Part shown: positions 23,200 through 35,100 of the stretch, one piece after another
How the letters are laid out: every line of letters begins with the position of its first letter
Numbering within the stretch: position 1 is the first letter of the stretch
From: Anoplolepis gracilipes
Taxonomy: Eukaryota; Arthropoda; Insecta; Hymenoptera; Formicidae
Reading direction: 5' to 3'
Assembly (NCBI RefSeq): GCF_047496725.1
Contig: NC_132982.1
Span: forward strand, 4,557,501-4,621,500
DNA: 64,000 nt
Translations under genes and position numbers: made by a program
Notes under the pieces: generated by a model
Told to the model about the DNA's origin: nothing
Database searches by the model: none
Seen by the model: only the letters and a program-made list of their open reading frames with translations

Positions 23200-24972
23200 T
23201 AAAAATTTCGAGATAAAAATGAATTAATAGATGGCAATGAATTTGGAATATTTGTTGATTTAGCATTGTCGGCAGATGCATTTCTTACACAACTGTTTAT
23301 ACGAATAATAATATCTGTACTGAAAATGCGAATATCAACGACAAGCTTCATCATAACACTAGTCACATCTTTAATCATATTCATACGCACAGTTATCGCA
23401 ATATTCATCAAGTTTATGACATTATTCTTGATATTCTTCAACGATGAGCTGATCAAAGAGAGGTTTGTCATAACGCAGTGCTGCATTTTGATAAAATTCG
23501 AAGAGTAACAATTGGGGATGATGAAGTTTAAGTCGGTCAGCACTGTCCTTATTGCCTGAAAAGATATTACAAATTATATAATATTGTTTCTATTACATTT
23601 ATTATAATTATAACATTATTATACGTACTAAATAACGTTCTGTCTAAAATATTCAAGTAATGAAGTTATTAAAAATTTTATGAAACATATAAGTTCATTG
23701 AAATTAATAAGGATTAATAAAAATCAGTATTTTAGTATAATTCTAGAGATATAATGTACGATGAAGTACATTTAATTATATATTAAAGTATCAATTACTT
23801 TAATATTCTTCGCCAGGTTCGTTAATGGGGTTTCCATGGTCGTATTGCCGTTTTGGATGGACATCTCCAATTCAATAATCGTATTATCTTTTTTCGTCTC
23901 TAAATTATGTTTTGCATAATCGTAGCACTCGTCTATCTTTTTACCTTTTTTTTTCCCATTCTCGATAGATAGCTAAGAAGATAATAAATATGCAAATATA
24001 TTTTTGTTTTCATGTTTTCCATAAAAATCTACTCTAAAAATAAATGCAAGAAATTTTTCAATGTTTTAATTATAATTCAAATTATTTCTTATTTTATAAT
24101 ATAGTTAGCACATGTGCATTTTTTTATTTTTTTCGTTAAATTTGAATAAAATAAAGTACACTTACATTGATATTCTCGAACGTTGAATTGATAATATTAT
24201 TAACTTTAAACAAAGCCTGAATTTTCAGATCATTGAGTCTAACTTCCAGGTTTTGCTTTATTCGCTTTTTGAAAAATAAAACATCATTAAGTACAGCTTC
24301 GGTGAATCTTTTTTGGACGTTCACCAATCGTTCGAGATAGCCCAAGGGTTCTATCACATCTTGCTTCGACGTCTTAAAGAAAATATGTAAGATAAGAGTT
24401 TCGTTTTATTATATACACTATGATACATAAAAATAAATATTTGGCTTCTCTAAAGATTTTGCATAAAGAAATTCAATTCAATCTAAATAAGATATGTATT
24501 AAAATAATAATTTTCTATAAATAAAATAGTTCGATTAAAGCTACAAAAATTTTTATGTGATATTTCTATTGACGATATATATCACGATTTCCGAAGATTT
24601 TAATTGGTTCATTAAACGCAAATTTGTTATAATTTTTCTATTAATATACTTTACTTTAAAATAATTTTATAATTTTAAAATAATAAAGATTTTTAATTGA
24701 TTAATTAAACATGGCAAATTTGTTATGATTTTTCTATTGGTATACTTTATTTTTAAATCATTTTATAATAATAATTTTTAAATAATAAAAATTTTTAATT
24801 GATTAATTAAACATGGCAAATTTGTTATGATTTTTCTATTGATACTTTATTTTGAAATAATTAAATTAGATTTTTTCTTTTTTCAATCAAGAGAAGTATA
24901 TGATTTTACTAAATTTGCACGACTTACATAAATTGTAGAAAATAATATCAAGAGACAAATCACGTTCCTCAT
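23199..24972 (-). CDS. Secreted helical protein of uncertain family (TsetseEP/DUF725-like?)
   Basis: Four exons on the minus strand: 24972-24928, 24372-24166, 23972-23799 and 23555-23199. All introns have GT..AG ends and all junctions are phase 0, giving 260 residues. Exon 1 holds only 15 codons, MRNVICLLILFSTIY, a signal-peptide core. The rest is predicted mainly helical with regular Ile/Leu/Val spacing, especially residues 165-230, and many Asn and Lys. Mature Cys are at 100, 158, 169 and 231; four Cys in a secreted helical protein recall the insect TsetseEP (DUF725) family, but I cannot confirm this. Several possible N-glycosylation sites are present (for example NST in exon 2, NGNTT in exon 3). 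The stop codon overlaps an AATAAA. It lies between Rab7 and the Tom40-like gene with no evident functional link. Confidence 0.62.
24598..24860. repeat. Three diverged tandem copies of a ~95-100 bp AT-rich unit
   Basis: Copies start near 24598, 24692 and 24794, each beginning TTTAATTG(G/A)TT(C/A)ATTAA and continuing with CAAATTTGTTAT(A/G)ATTTTTC. Copies 2 and 3 are closest. The array lies inside intron 1 of the minus-strand secreted gene. Confidence 0.8.
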
Positions 24973-26617
24973 TTCGTCTTCTTCTTATTTCTTACAAGTA
25001 TAATTACGTTGAAGCTAAAAAAAGTTTATGTTCACAATTAAGAAAGAAGATTCCTTTTTACTGTTATTCTTATCCATTTATATATTACGACAACTTATAA
25101 TTGATAGTGTGATGATGTATGTGATAACGCTATATATACTTAACTGAAACAACCTAAATAAAAAGATCTAATCTAGATATCTAAATGCTGTTAAAATTTA
25201 TCAAGTATTTGTCATATGTTTATCATTGGAAAATGCAAAATATATCGAAAGAATTCTACAATAGAAAAACATTTCAAATTTGATATTTATTCCTTAAAAA
25301 AGATAAGTAAATAAATTTCTCGGCTCTCAGAAAAAAGCATTTGCTCAAGAAAAGAAATTTTGATTTATCGCACATTATGAGGATTAACTATCAGAAAGTT
25401 TAAAAAAATACGAGTTTATAAAACTTATTTAGAAATTCATTAAGATGTGTGCGATTTCCTAAATCTACCGTATTAGTTGTTTTCTATAGAATCTTTGATC
25501 TTCCAAAGTATAAATCAGAATTTTTATTCCTTTTAAAAAAATTTTCTTAGAAATAATAATGTAGGCAAAATATTAAAAAATTATAACAAAGAAGCAGATA
25601 TTAATCGGTATGATAAAAAAAAAATAAAACTTTAATGAGTTATATTTGGAGCGCGCATTAAGAAAAATTAATAATTATTAAAAAACTTATCACGTAAAAA
25701 ATTAATATTTTTTTCTGAGATTAGAGAAAAATGTTAGGCATTGATTGATCAAATACATAATACTCACATACATCTATCTAACGATATCTTTTGTACATGC
25801 CAAAAAAAACCGCAATCTCTTTATACTCTCCTGAGTTAAACAATACAAAGTGCACAATAATCTGTTAATGACAAAGTCTTGTCTAATGTGGTAACGTTTT
25901 TTATCGTAGATGGATTTCTTCTATATAATAATCTTCACTAATTGCGCACACACACACATATATATATATATACACATGATTAAACTTGCTAATCTTTTAA
26001 ATTAAATTGATACATTTTGTTTTTTTATGAGATTGTATAGGTATATAAAACTCATTTATCAGTACCAGCTTCGCAAAATTTATGCTTCTTCCAAATAAAA
26101 TACTGATTAAATCAACTATTGTTTCATACATTGCTATTATCATGAAGATAATGTGATTGTACATGTGATAGAACTATATTTCAATACAATATTATATAAA
26201 TACGTACATACGTATGTAGTACATAATCCTACATGATTCTAATATCACCCTCTCCAATTTAAAGATTCCTTTTTGCGTTCGTAGAAAGATTTTTTTTTTC
26301 AAATAAGTTTTAATATTTTTGAATGTACAAGGTAGGCACATATATAATATTTAGCATATTCTCCTTGTAAGATTTATAATTCTGTATTTGAAGATCACAT
26401 TTTATTTCTGAAAGTTAAAAAAAGAAATTCTATTATTAAATTATCTATATTTATCACTAAAATTATTTTATAATAAAATTTTCGACAAGAATGTGTCAAG
26501 ATCACCGATACGATGAAATTAAATACAGAATGAAGGTCGATTCGTATCGAATACGCGGCTTGTATAATATTAATTGAGATACGTATCGGTTAATCATCGA
26601 AAGCTAATATTTCCATC
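24973..26617. other. Divergent spacer between the secreted gene and the Tom40-like gene
   Basis: AT-rich; carries the minus-strand promoter noted above and the upstream DNA of the Tom40-like gene. The last 100 bases have a higher GC content with the near-palindrome TTCGTATCGAATACG at 26540-26554. No other coding exon was seen. Confidence 0.45.
25131..25138 (-). promoter_or_regulatory. Candidate TATA box of the secreted four-exon gene
   Basis: On the minus strand TATATATA at 25138-25131 lies about 160 bases upstream of ATG 24972. It supports a TATA-driven start near 25105, but such motifs are common in AT-rich DNA. Confidence 0.35.
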
Positions 26618-27595
26618 ATGGGTAGTGTCCAAGCGCTTATCAACAAACGCACCGAATTCCTTGTAACTCCTACCAGTAGGGAAGATCCGCCATGTGTTCC
26701 CTGCTTCGAGAAGGTGGACAGGAAACCTGGAAATCCCAGCAGCTTCGAGGATCTTCACGCAAAAACCAAGGAGCTTTATCCACAAAATTTCGAAGGCGCC
26801 TACTTGCTGTTGAAGAAGAACCTGAGTAAACATTTCAACGTGACGTACAAAATGACCCTGAGTTCTGTGACGCCGTATGGTCTCAAGTTCGGCGTGAATT
26901 ACGTCGGTACCAAGAGGGTAGGATTTTCGGAGAAATATCCGGTCATCTCGGGCGAGATCACACCTAATGGTAATATGAGCGCCAGTTTCGTGCAAACGCT
27001 TGGCTGTAGATGTAGATTCAAACTCGCGACGCAAATCGTCGACAAGAAATACATGGCCTCTAGTTCCGGCCTGGAGTACCGCTCGGACGATTGTACAATA
27101 GCGATGACTCTGGCGAATCCGGATCTTGCTAAGTTGCACGGCACGTTGGTGCTGCATTATCTACAGGCTGTCACACCGCGGATCACCCTTGGCACAGAGA
27201 TTGCCTATCTACGCGGCTCTCTGATACCGGGCGGTCAGCAGACGGTGATGTGCGCCGCGTTCCGACACAGCACCGGCCCCACCACGTTATCCGCCACGTT
27301 AGGCGAGGCAGGCATCCACGCCTGCTACCATCGGAAGGCGAGCGAGCAGCTGCAGCTCGGCGTCGAGATCGAGATCAACACGCGTATTCATGAATCCATC
27401 GGCACGATAGTGTATCGTGTCGACATCCCATATACGGACTTTGTCTGCCGAGGATTCGTCAATTCGGAGACCAGCCTGGGCGCTGTGTTCGAAAAGAAAC
27501 TATACCCAATTCCCGAGGCTTCGTTAATCATAAGCGGCTTCTTGAATCACAAGAAGCAACAGTTCCGCGTTGGAATCGGTCTAAATATTGGCTAG
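26618..27595 (+). CDS. Tom40-like mitochondrial import channel protein, intronless
   Basis: Encodes 325 residues in one exon. Tom40 is the beta-barrel pore of the outer-membrane TOM complex that admits nuclear-encoded preproteins into mitochondria. The N-terminal region has the family block NPSSFEDLHAKTKELYP followed by NFEGAYLLLKKNLSKHF; then alternating hydrophobic/polar strands across the rest with family-like segments VTPYGLKFGVNYVGTK and GTEIAYLRG, and a C-terminal strand ending FRVGIGLNIG, the beta-signal type end. Length fits insect Tom40 (about 340 aa). ATG 26618 is the first ATG of the frame, preceded by a CATC context. Being intronless and rather diverged in its strands, it may be a retrocopy paralogue comparable in concept to Drosophila tomboy40, or it may be the only Tom40 of this genome; the window cannot decide. 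Confidence 0.85.
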   Translation: MGSVQALINKRTEFLVTPTSREDPPCVPCFEKVDRKPGNPSSFEDLHAKTKELYPQNFEGAYLLLKKNLSKHFNVTYKMTLSSVTPYGLKFGVNYVGTKRVGFSEKYPVISGEITPNGNMSASFVQTLGCRCRFKLATQIVDKKYMASSSGLEYRSDDCTIAMTLANPDLAKLHGTLVLHYLQAVTPRITLGTEIAYLRGSLIPGGQQTVMCAAFRHSTGPTTLSATLGEAGIHACYHRKASEQLQLGVEIEINTRIHESIGTIVYRVDIPYTDFVCRGFVNSETSLGAVFEKKLYPIPEASLIISGFLNHKKQQFRVGIGLNIG

Positions 27596-28117
27596 CCCGA
27601 TTTATAACCGAGAATACTTTATACTGCAAATTCTGAACATTTTCACAAAAATATTGCTCTTTTATAAGTTTTTATTTTGTATCGATATTATTCAGAAAGA
27701 GAAAAGACAAACCGAAATAGAAAGTTACCATTAATTTACACGTATCTCTTATACATTTAATTTGGAAAAAAAAAAAAAAATCAAATATTTTCCAAGAATT
27801 TGTTTGAATATTTGAAAACATACGTTATAAACTTTATCATATGTTAAAACGCAATAAACCTTTTTGATATGCATTTGCTTTACATGATAAAAGAATATTT
27901 ATACATAACTATTAAATATTTATATTATTAGATAGTTTGGAATGCAAGTATTTTTATCATCACACCAAATGCAAATATGTAATCTAATTAATTTCGATTT
28001 CTCATATTAATGTTTTATATATTACAATTTTTATACTTAATAAAGAATAATGTAAATTTTTATACTTAACAAACGTTTTGATGACTTAATCGATATCGAG
28101 AAAATAATTTAATTGCT
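27596..28117. other. Convergent 3' regions of the Tom40-like gene and erlectin
   Basis: Contains a 15-base A-tract at 27766-27780, about 170 bases after the Tom40-like stop, and AATAAA on the plus strand near 27850. On the minus strand TTTATT near 27670 reads as AATAAA and might serve erlectin. No coding exon was seen. Confidence 0.45.
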
Positions 28118-31037
28118 CTAATCATCACCGTTAGCTATTCGCTCGTCTAAATTATCTTGCCCCGAGTGCAAGGTCGTAGATTTCAATTTATCGAAATTTG
28201 CTTGAAACTTTTCACTTAGAAGTCCATTTTCATCGGCATATTCTAAGATATCACAGATTAATGGTGATTCAACTCCTAGAATATATTCACATGTTTTTGG
28301 TTCCAATAAAAATAATGATACACTAGATGGGCTTGTAGCAGTATGATTCTCCACACATTTTAATTTTACCTTAAAATAAAAACAAGCAATGAAGAAAACA
28401 TATAAAACTATTTGCCAAATTAGTGTGATATTCTTAAGATATTTTTGTTTAGAAAATTAAAAATATCTTTCAACTTTATAACAATAATGCATACTTCAGT
28501 TTGCCTAGAAGTTCCAGTCTTATCACAGCTACTTCCATCGCTGTAAAAGTGTGAGAGGTGTTTTCTTGATTCTAGTGGTTTGGGTTTCTTGTGTGGATGC
28601 GCTGCAATCCACTCCAAATGCTTTTGTTTATCAAATCTACCGAGATTGACAATCGTTTTTGTCCCATCTCTTTCTATATGATATTGTACGACAGAACGGC
28701 CATAACAGAATTCATACTTCCACCATCCATTACCCTATTAATATATTAAAATATTCAGAATATATTCAATAAAAACAAAAGAAAAAAATAACTATAAATA
28801 CTTACCCCATGCAAGCAATTCTTTCCACTGAGGAAACTCTGAACAGGACTAACTTCGGCAGGACTAATATTCTGATCAGTTATTGCATTGACAGATTCGT
28901 CAACATTGCCATTCTTATCCATAACATCCAGGGGATGTATCTCAACCCTTACTCTTGGCTCGCCATCCTGTAATCAATTTGTTACAATTTTCCATGATTC
29001 TATATGAAAAAAGTCGTATAATTAATATTTATAAAGAAGCTTTTAAATCTTCTTTACTTACGAAACAAATAATTATTGTGAGTACACACACACGCACACA
29101 ATTATGCAGCAAACATACATAATGAATTACTCTAAATGTATGTACAAGGTTGATGTTATATTTCATTTAATGCTACTTTGTAACATAATAATGATATACT
29201 ATTATTGCGCAGATATGTAATATTGATAATGTAAGGATAAGGAATTATATCCTACATAATAATGTAACAACTTTTCAAATGATAACAAATATAAATTTAA
29301 CATTGATGAAGTAACAATGGATAAAATGCCAAAAATATGTAGATAAAGAAGGGACAGAATGGAAATCATTTGCAAAAGTTAATGATACTAAATGATCAAC
29401 AAGCATTAATTCCTCCTTTCCCTTTTCTCCCAATATATACAAAATATTCTGACCTGGCCCTCCTTATCTACATGGATGATTGCATACACTTTCTGCTGCT
29501 TGTCATCCTGTGCAACAAATAATTAAGACAGTAAATAAACAGCAAATAAACTAGAAAAAAGAAAAAAGAAATTTAGTATATAAAATTAAAAAGTAAAGAG
29601 AGAGAAATACTCCATTGCATAGAATTCTATTATGTTTCTAAAAGAATTATTAAAGCCTTGATTGTAAGATATATTAGTTATCTACAGATTAGACATATGT
29701 ATAGTAATAGAAGCAGTTTTCTATATTATTCTATTAAGTTTTCAAAATATATGAGGTCACTGAAATATTTTTTAGTATGCAATATAAAAAATATTTTTAT
29801 ATTTTTTCGATTCTAAAATAAAAATTGAAAACAATCATTATTAATACATATAACAAAAGATATACATCAAACAATATTTAAAGCTACAAAATAAGCAGTA
29901 GAAAAGAATTTGCAAGTGCTAAATATTCATCGCAGATTTACCCTCGTTTGTTGATGTCGCGTTTTTATACTTTCTAGTTCCATTAACATAAGCGACTTTG
30001 GTTTCTTTGGTGCATTACCAACAGGCTGGCATGTGATTTCATTTTCTCCAGTGTCTTGCGGCTTATAATCTGGATGACTGCATAGTACCGGTGAGAGTAC
30101 TATCGCTTCATATTCACAGGTCATTGTTTCCTTGAGTGAATACACATCATGTTTACCATGTTTATAACAGACATATAACACCTTGATGATTCTTGGCTTG
30201 TTATTCAAATCACACATTGTCCCATCAATCATCTCAATTTCGACATATGGCATATTAATACCATCAATTTTTTTAATTGGTATATTTAACTTTCTGTTAG
30301 GGTTCTTTGTTTGTTCATCATAATAATTTGAGAGTTTCAACTTTTGTGCCTTGTCCAAAGTGCCAAGGTAATACTCTTGCATCTTAATTTTTTTTCCTTC
30401 CCTGTCTTCATGATATTGCCGTACATATCTACCATGGCATAATTCGTAAGTCCAATATGACTCAAGCTATTTGACAAAATTAAATTCAGATAATTACACA
30501 ATATATAACAATACATGTTTATTAATAAATTATATTAATAAAAATGACAATAAACAGAAAGGAATTATATAAGAACAATGTACAAACACATACCCTATAG
30601 GAACAACTGTTTTGAGCAAATATTGGTTGCAAAAGTTGTATCGGATTTGGTCCGTTATATGATTCACTATACTCGTGTTCCTGTTCCGTTGCATCTGGGA
30701 TTATGCACTTATATTGTTCATTATTAGCTGTAGTTATGAAATATGGTTCCACATCTGGGTGAGGTTTCTGCAAAAAAAAAAAAAAAATTTTAAATAAGGA
30801 AATACACGTCATACGTATATACGTCAGACGAATAACGAAATTATCACTCGCAAATATAAATATATGCAAATTTATAGAAAAATACTCGAATATACTCACT
30901 AATAATTCCGTATCACTTTTTCCGGGCCAATTTATTTTGAATATAACTGTATCGTCAAAGTGTCGAAAATCGTGTCCGAAAACAGCAGAGATTAAAACAC
31001 ACAGGACATTATAAATGCCCCTATAATTGCCCCACAT
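28118..31037 (-). CDS. Endoplasmic reticulum lectin 1 (erlectin, XTP3-B)
   Basis: Seven exons on the minus strand: 31037-30900, 30767-30594, 30466-29942, 29507-29454, 28967-28806, 28734-28495 and 28369-28118. All are phase 0, giving 514 residues (human about 483). ATG 31037 opens a hydrophobic signal sequence with core YNVLCVLISAVFG. Erlectin is an ER-lumen lectin that recognises trimmed mannose glycans on misfolded glycoproteins and hands them to the HRD1/SEL1L ERAD complex. MRH domain 1 spans about residues 60-235, with ESYWTYELCHGR, Gln121, KPRIIKV and ETMTCEY. MRH domain 2 spans about 345-465, with GWWKYEFCYGR, Gln368, SRQTEV and EPKTCEY. Both keep the Gln-Arg-Glu-Tyr mannose contacts, but only domain 2 has the paired Trp. 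The C-terminus ends NGDD, with no KDEL. The 18-codon exon 4 uses a weak donor (GTCAGA), so its inclusion may vary. Confidence 0.9.
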
Positions 31038-32101
31038 CTTTCTCAACTATTTTATCATGTTTCGTTTTCCGTCGTGTGCCAATTACGTTTAATTGACAAT
31101 TATGCTTCGGGTACTTGCGTCGACAGATAAACGGCACCAACAGATGTGCAAATGAGTAAAAAAAAAACTGTTATATTAAAGCCCTATACTTAAGCCCATT
31201 TGTATATTGCTAGATATCTAATAACGCGCGATTGCGTATGTGTACAAGTGAATAGGTTGGTTGTTAAACAGGGAATTTCTGATTTTACTTGGAAAATATT
31301 GAATTAAAAACGACATATACGAGATAGATCAATCATGGAGAATATGTGTATATATATTATGTCACTCTTATTTATATTCCAGATATGATCAGCTGTCACA
31401 TCCGAGCAATGTCAAATAACATATTTATATGCTTATATTTTTATGCTTTAATTACGATTCTTTACTCGGACTGAAAGTTTGTCGCTAACATACTTCGTAG
31501 TTTGAAAAAGAAACACCTGTACAAAGACGCTTCGATACACATATCTTTTTTGTCAATATGATTTTAAAATAGAATTCAAATAGATGAATTTGGACCAGAT
31601 TTTAGACACGCTTCGTACATTACGCTGACGATAAAAATATGTTAATTTATTAACTCGTATATTTCGGCTGCGAGCACACATACACAGGCAAGAAATGTCA
31701 CAGTGTGACAGCTACACCGGTATAACCAATCAACGATCGTTACGTGGTACTTTGGAAGAAACGAGATCTTGATCGACTATCGCGCGCAACCCAACCTTAT
31801 CTAACCCTCGTGCATGCGGAAAATTAATTTTTCTCGACGTTGGCAGACCTGCTTCTAGAACTTTGCCCCTTGCCCGCGAGATGTCACTGCGAAATCAATT
31901 CAGAATTCGGAGTCGAGTCGTCATTCTTGCAGGTTCTCGATAGGCGGTCGTTAATTCATGACGAGAGACGAGACTCAGCTTGACACAGCTCACGCAAGGT
32001 ATCTAACAGCGATCGGTATTCTGTTCTGTTAATTTTCACGGCTGGCACAACGAAACTGTACAAGACACACGTCGTAGTTTATTCTTCGACCCGAGTATAA
32101 C
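31038..32101. promoter_or_regulatory. Shared divergent promoter region of erlectin and Barentsz
   Basis: About 1.06 kb separates the two ATGs, which point away from each other. The right half (from about 31700) is CG-richer. A heat-shock-element-like TTCTAGAA lies at 31853-31860. No TATA box is convincing on either side. Divergent housekeeping promoters of this kind are common; co-regulation is inferred, not shown. Confidence 0.45.
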
Positions 32102-35100
32102 ATGTCGGACACACGGCGACGTCGAAAGTCGAATCAATCGTGCGGCTCCGACGATCTCTCGGACTCCTACGAGGAGCTGAACGCGACAAAGGAGACCCAG
32201 GTAAGTTGTCGTCTCAAAAACTTCATTTCCCGAGAAAAAAAATCTTATCACGGTACAAAGGAACCGTCAAAAAAAAGAATAGACATTTGTGCGTCACACA
32301 TGGGTTTTGCACGCACTACGAATTTTACCGTTATTGCCGAACGAAACGACGAAAGTTTTATCATGCGATTCCTTAATCGAGAGCAGATCGTGAAATTAAG
32401 CAGAACAGTTGCGATTGGCACTGTTATAAATTTTACTATCACAATTTTTTTTTATGTCGCTGATACTATTGTAAAAGCATTTTTTTTTTCATCGCTGATT
32501 TATCGACCGATGTGTTTAAGAGTTGTACTTTCCTAATGGACATGCATTACTTCGCGGTCTTATAATGTAAATTGATATGTATTATTAAATATTTTCGAAA
32601 TGTGTTTATGAAAGTTTTAAAAATTTTTAAAGTTCTTTTTATCAATTCTTTATCAATGTATTATTAGCAAAACAAATGTTTCTTGTTGAAGGCAGTTTAA
32701 TCAAATGTTATCTTTTGACTTGTTTGCATACATGTTATTCTTTGACTGTATTTTGCACATATAATTTTTATTAATCATCACATCTTAGAAGTGAAATTAA
32801 AAGAGATTATAATTATTATTTCCCTTATTGTTAGAAAAAACTTTTGCATTCTTAGCTTAGATTCTAATTAGTATAATTAAAAATTATATATAAAATTGAG
32901 ACTTTTTTAAACCTTTTGACACAACAAAGTTTTAATTTTTTAACCAATCTCACAAGCAAATTTTTATTTTAATAATATTTACTTTTCAGTTTAGTTAGAA
33001 TGTTTATCATTGAATATAGAAATGAATGGAATCTTGCAGTTAAATTTTTATTTTTCAAAATTTTGACTTTTACTTTGCCGAAAAATTATTATTGTCAAGA
33101 CAGATTGTATAGGCTAGTTACAAAAATATTCTTTGATATTTTGATACACAAGTTATATATAACAATATGTACTTGAGATACTAATAAAAATGATATTCTA
33201 TTATCTTTATTTTTAGCTGTTCAATAAGTTTATAAGAACACTTTTTCTGTCTTTAGTAAAGAAACAAAAAAGAATATATTTTAATAGTATAAATTAATAG
33301 AAAGATTAATCAACAAAATCTACTATATAAAAGCATGTATAAAAATGAAAATACTGTTGGTTTATAATATTTATAATTAATGTTAAATATATGTTAAAAG
33401 CCATTGAATATAATGTATTGATTATTTATCTTTCAAATTATTAATAACATTTTTATAAAACCCTTGTGTTTGAAATTTTTTGATATTGAATAGTTTGATT
33501 AAGATATTTTTATAAAACTTATATTGATTATTGTTACATTGACTATTCTACAGAGTAGTGAACAGACTGATGGACATCAAGATTCAGAATGTGACATTTA
33601 TGAAAGTGATTCTGATGCCGAATCGCAAGAAGGTGGTGAACAACGTGAAAGTGGAGATGGTCAAGAGGAAGAAAAACCACAAAAGAAATTAGACGATGAT
33701 GAGGATAGACGTAATCCACAATATATTCCGAAACGAGGAACGTTTTACGAGCACGATGATCGTACAACTGATGAAGTAACTGATAATAATGCAGAAACAC
33801 AAACGAGTGCAAAAGAAGTTAAGGAGAAAAAGGTATGGAAGGATAAGGAAGATAGGTGGGATCATGATCGATATAATGATGAAGAACAAGCTCCAAAAAG
33901 ACCTGAAGAATTGATAGCAACATATGGTTATGATATTAGAAATGAAGAAGGGCCACCCAGAGCTAGAAGGAGAAGAAGATATGGGTAAATTTATTAGTAT
34001 ATAACATATATCTTTCTGCATATGTTAACTTGTTACAAATTACTAATTATGTATATTTTTAGTCGTGGGCCTAACAAATATACAAGGAATTGGGAAGATG
34101 AAGATGCTTATGGAAAAACTCCTACTCCTGGGAGAGGAAATAACAGACGCTTCCAAAAAAATAGTGAAGATTTTCCTGCTCTTGGTAATAGTAAGGTAAA
34201 GTGTCACAAAATATATACAATGTGTTACTTATTATAAAATTAATTCCTACAAATCCCATTAATTGTAAATATTATTTTTTGATTTTTTAAATTAATACAG
34301 AATGCTCCAAGTAAAGTAGAGGAACCTGTAATTTCGTCAGCTTGGTATAGTAGCAAGAACAAGGCACAGAATAAAACGCAAAATTTTCCGCCACTTCAAT
34401 CGCAGCAGGATAATTCAAAAACTAAGCCTACTACTGTTTCTAATACATCCATGTATGTATATAGTGATATTTCTATATATTTTTTATATATATTTACAAA
34501 ACAAACATCGTATCGACGAAACTTTGTATTAAAAAATTGTTACAGAAATGAAAATAAGGCGTCAGATGAATCTACCAATACATCTTGGAAAAAGGATGGC
34601 AAGAATACTGTTCAGAATCAAAATACAAACAGAAACGCGGGATCTGGTGGTGAGGCAGAAAAATCAGCTAATATCAAAACATCACCAAGGGAGAGTAACA
34701 AGAGGAATCCCCAAGAGTCTGTAAGCTTGGCCGCGAGTAGGACGCGTGGAAGGGGTTTCAAGCCCAATGCTAATAACATGGTCACTAACAGAATAGTTGA
34801 GAATAAATCAAAGGGACGTGGCCCTGGTTCGGTTACAATTGAAAATAGACGGAACAATACTGGACAGCATAATGACGAACACCAGCTTGCTCATGATATG
34901 AAACAAGTCAATATTAATGATGGCAGTCAATATCATCAGCCTGTACGACATAATAGTAAGTTTTTGTTAAATATAATGTGCCTAAAGAAGATTAAGAAAT
35001 ATATTCATTGAATATATAGTTATTATGACTAGTAGCAAAATTTGCATAAATATTGTTTTAAGCTAAAAAAGTGAAAATTCTATAAAATTAACAATTTTTC

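Noticed and set aside
26594..27157. 187-codon minus-strand frame opposite the Tom40-like gene
   Set aside because: Shadow of the conserved Tom40 frame; its peptide resembles no known family and has no promoter context.
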